Assembly (NCBI RefSeq): GCF_009826895.1
Contig: NZ_WUMV01000009.1
Location: 1-64,000, forward strand
Reading direction: 5' to 3'
DNA length: 64,000 nucleotides
Source of the DNA: Stappia sediminis
GTDB taxonomy: Bacteria > Pseudomonadota > Alphaproteobacteria > Rhizobiales > Stappiaceae
Below are positions 62,967-64,000 of this stretch, piece by piece. The position numbers and the translations under genes were made by a program. Positions within the stretch are counted from its first letter, which is position 1, and each line of letters begins with the position of its first letter. A model generated the notes under the pieces. That model was given only the letters and a program-made list of their open reading frames with translations, was not told the origin of the DNA and did no database searches.

Positions 62967-64000
62967 TCAGACGAGCATCGACATCGGATTTTCGATGAAA
63001 CCCTTGAAGGCCTGCATGAGCTCGGCCCCAAGAGCGCCGTCCACCGCGCGGTGATCCGTCGACAAGGTCACGGTCATAACTGTGGCGATCGCCAGCGCAC
63101 CGTCCTTCACGACCGCGCGCTGCTCACCAGCGCCAACCGCCAGAATGGTGGCGTGCGGCGGGTTGATGACCGCGCTGAAGTCCTTGATGCCGAACATGCC
63201 GAGGTTGGAAACCGCCGTCGTGCCGCCCTGATATTCCTCGGGCTTCAACTTGCGCTCGCGCGCACGCGACGCCAGATCCTTCATCTCGGTGGAAATGACG
63301 GAAAGCGTCTTTTCTTCCGCCCGGCGAATGATCGGCGTGATCAGCCCGCCGTCGATCGCAACCGCCACCCCGACATCGGCATGTTTGTGAAGTAGCATTC
63401 CGCCGTCCGTCCAGGAGGCATTCGCCGCCGGAACCGCCTTCAACGCAAGCGCCTGGGCCTTGATCACCATGTCGTTGACCGAAAGCTTGTAGGCGGGCTT
63501 TCCGTCCTTGTCCGTCGGTGCGGAAGCGTTGAGCTGCGAACGAAGCTTCAACAGCGCGTCGAGCTGGCAATCCACCGAGAGGTAGAAATGCGGAACGGAC
63601 TGCTTGGATTCCGTCAGGCGGCGGGCAATCGTCTTGCGCATGCCGTCATGCGGCACGAGTTCGTAGGAGCCTTCCTCGAAGAGCTTGAGGATTTGCTCAT
63701 CCGACGGGCCGGCGGCAACTGCCGCTTTCGGCGCTTCGGCGGCGGGTGCCGCAGCCGGGGCGGCCTTGCCGGTGCCGGCCTGAAGAGCGGCCTCGATATC
63801 CCGCTTGACGATACGCCCGTGCGGGCCGGTGCCGTTTATCGCCTTGAGATCGAGCCCGTTCTGCTGAGCAAGCCGCCGCGCGAGCGGAGACGAAAACACC
63901 CTGTCGCCCGAAGCCGTGACGGGCGCAGGTGCCGGAGCGGCGGCGGCGGGAGCGCCGACCTCGACAGCCGGAGATGCCGCGGGTGCAGGCGGAGCCTCGC
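62967..64000 (-). CDS. pdhC: Pyruvate dehydrogenase E2 (dihydrolipoamide acetyltransferase), C-terminal part
   Basis: The frame runs from the stop at 62967 past the right edge. Seen here are an Ala/Pro-rich linker (63900-64000), the peripheral-subunit-binding domain (VFSSPLARRLAQQNG and GTGPHGRIVKRDIEAAL), a second linker and the catalytic domain with the active-site TDHRAVDGALGAELMQAFK (catalytic His and Asp) near the end. E2 transfers acetyl groups from lipoate to CoA in the core of the pyruvate dehydrogenase complex. The N-terminal lipoyl domain lies outside the window. LipA (58003-58995) would lipoylate it. Confidence 0.95.
   Translation of the reverse strand, partial: EAPPAPAASPAVEVGAPAAAAPAPAPVTASGDRVFSSPLARRLAQQNGLDLKAINGTGPHGRIVKRDIEAALQAGTGKAAPAAAPAAEAPKAAVAAGPSDEQILKLFEEGSYELVPHDGMRKTIARRLTESKQSVPHFYLSVDCQLDALLKLRSQLNASAPTDKDGKPAYKLSVNDMVIKAQALALKAVPAANASWTDGGMLLHKHADVGVAVAIDGGLITPIIRRAEEKTLSVISTEMKDLASRARERKLKPEEYQGGTTAVSNLGMFGIKDFSAVINPPHATILAVGAGEQRAVVKDGALAIATVMTVTLSTDHRAVDGALGAELMQAFKGFIENPMSMLV

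Noticed and set aside
1-64000. CRISPR array or prophage
   Set aside because: No series of regularly spaced repeats, no Cas genes, and no phage structural or lysis genes were found.

Overview
The window is GC-rich chromosomal DNA from an alphaproteobacterium of the order Hyphomicrobiales (Rhizobiales), probably Rhizobiaceae or Phyllobacteriaceae. This rests on the gene orders rlpA-dac-tmk-holB-metG-tatD-MBL-recX on the left and pdhC/lpdA-lipA-coq10-cinA-ispDF-dusB-ntrBC-ntrYX-trkA-dat-hfq-hflX-mazG-arfB on the right. Both are standard rhizobial arrangements. The genus cannot be named from the sequence alone.

Layout. 1-180: end of an IS5-family element inserted at the stop codon of a LysE-type exporter gene. 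1.1-10 kb: a minus-strand housekeeping block for replication, translation and cell wall (recX to rlpA), including a penicillin-binding-protein homologue that has lost two of its three active-site motifs. 10.0-13 kb: a candidate small RNA, tRNA-Ser(UGA), an IS630 remnant, a complete but disabled 840-bp IS5-family element and a frame-damaged lipoprotein gene, which together look like a tRNA-linked insertion zone. 13-27 kb: an accessory region with an MFS transporter, a bacterial pentameric ligand-gated ion channel, an outer-membrane beta-barrel, a row of small exported proteins behind a textbook FNR/FixK-type promoter, a DUF3604 protein, a cyclase-hydrolase fusion, a SLAC1-type channel, two gene relics, a DUF1194 protein, and two copies of a 45-bp dispersed palindromic repeat.

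27-38.5 kb is a likely methylated-amine or betaine uptake and catabolism locus. A dipeptide-type ABC transporter (binding protein, two permeases, fused double ATPase) is divergent from an MttB-family methyltransferase and a DMGDH/GcvT-type flavoprotein, with a LysR regulator at the end. 38.6-38.9 kb holds a 68-residue unknown ORF with its own strong terminator. 38.9-41.8 kb is a xylBA operon behind a palindromic operator candidate. From 41.8 kb to the right edge the order is almost entirely conserved core: ribosome rescue (arfB), NTP clean-up (mazG), hfq-hflX, TrkA, the two nitrogen-related two-component pairs NtrYX and NtrBC, DusB, isoprenoid (IspDF), ubiquinone (Coq10) and lipoate (LipA) functions, and the pyruvate dehydrogenase E3 and E2 genes with an MFS transporter between them.

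The points most worth following up are the ligand-gated channel, the FNR-box promoter, the degenerate PBP, the MttB-DMGDH locus with its operator candidates, the palindrome over the SLAC1 promoter, the small ORF and the candidate sRNA. No CRISPR array, prophage or plasmid origin was seen.
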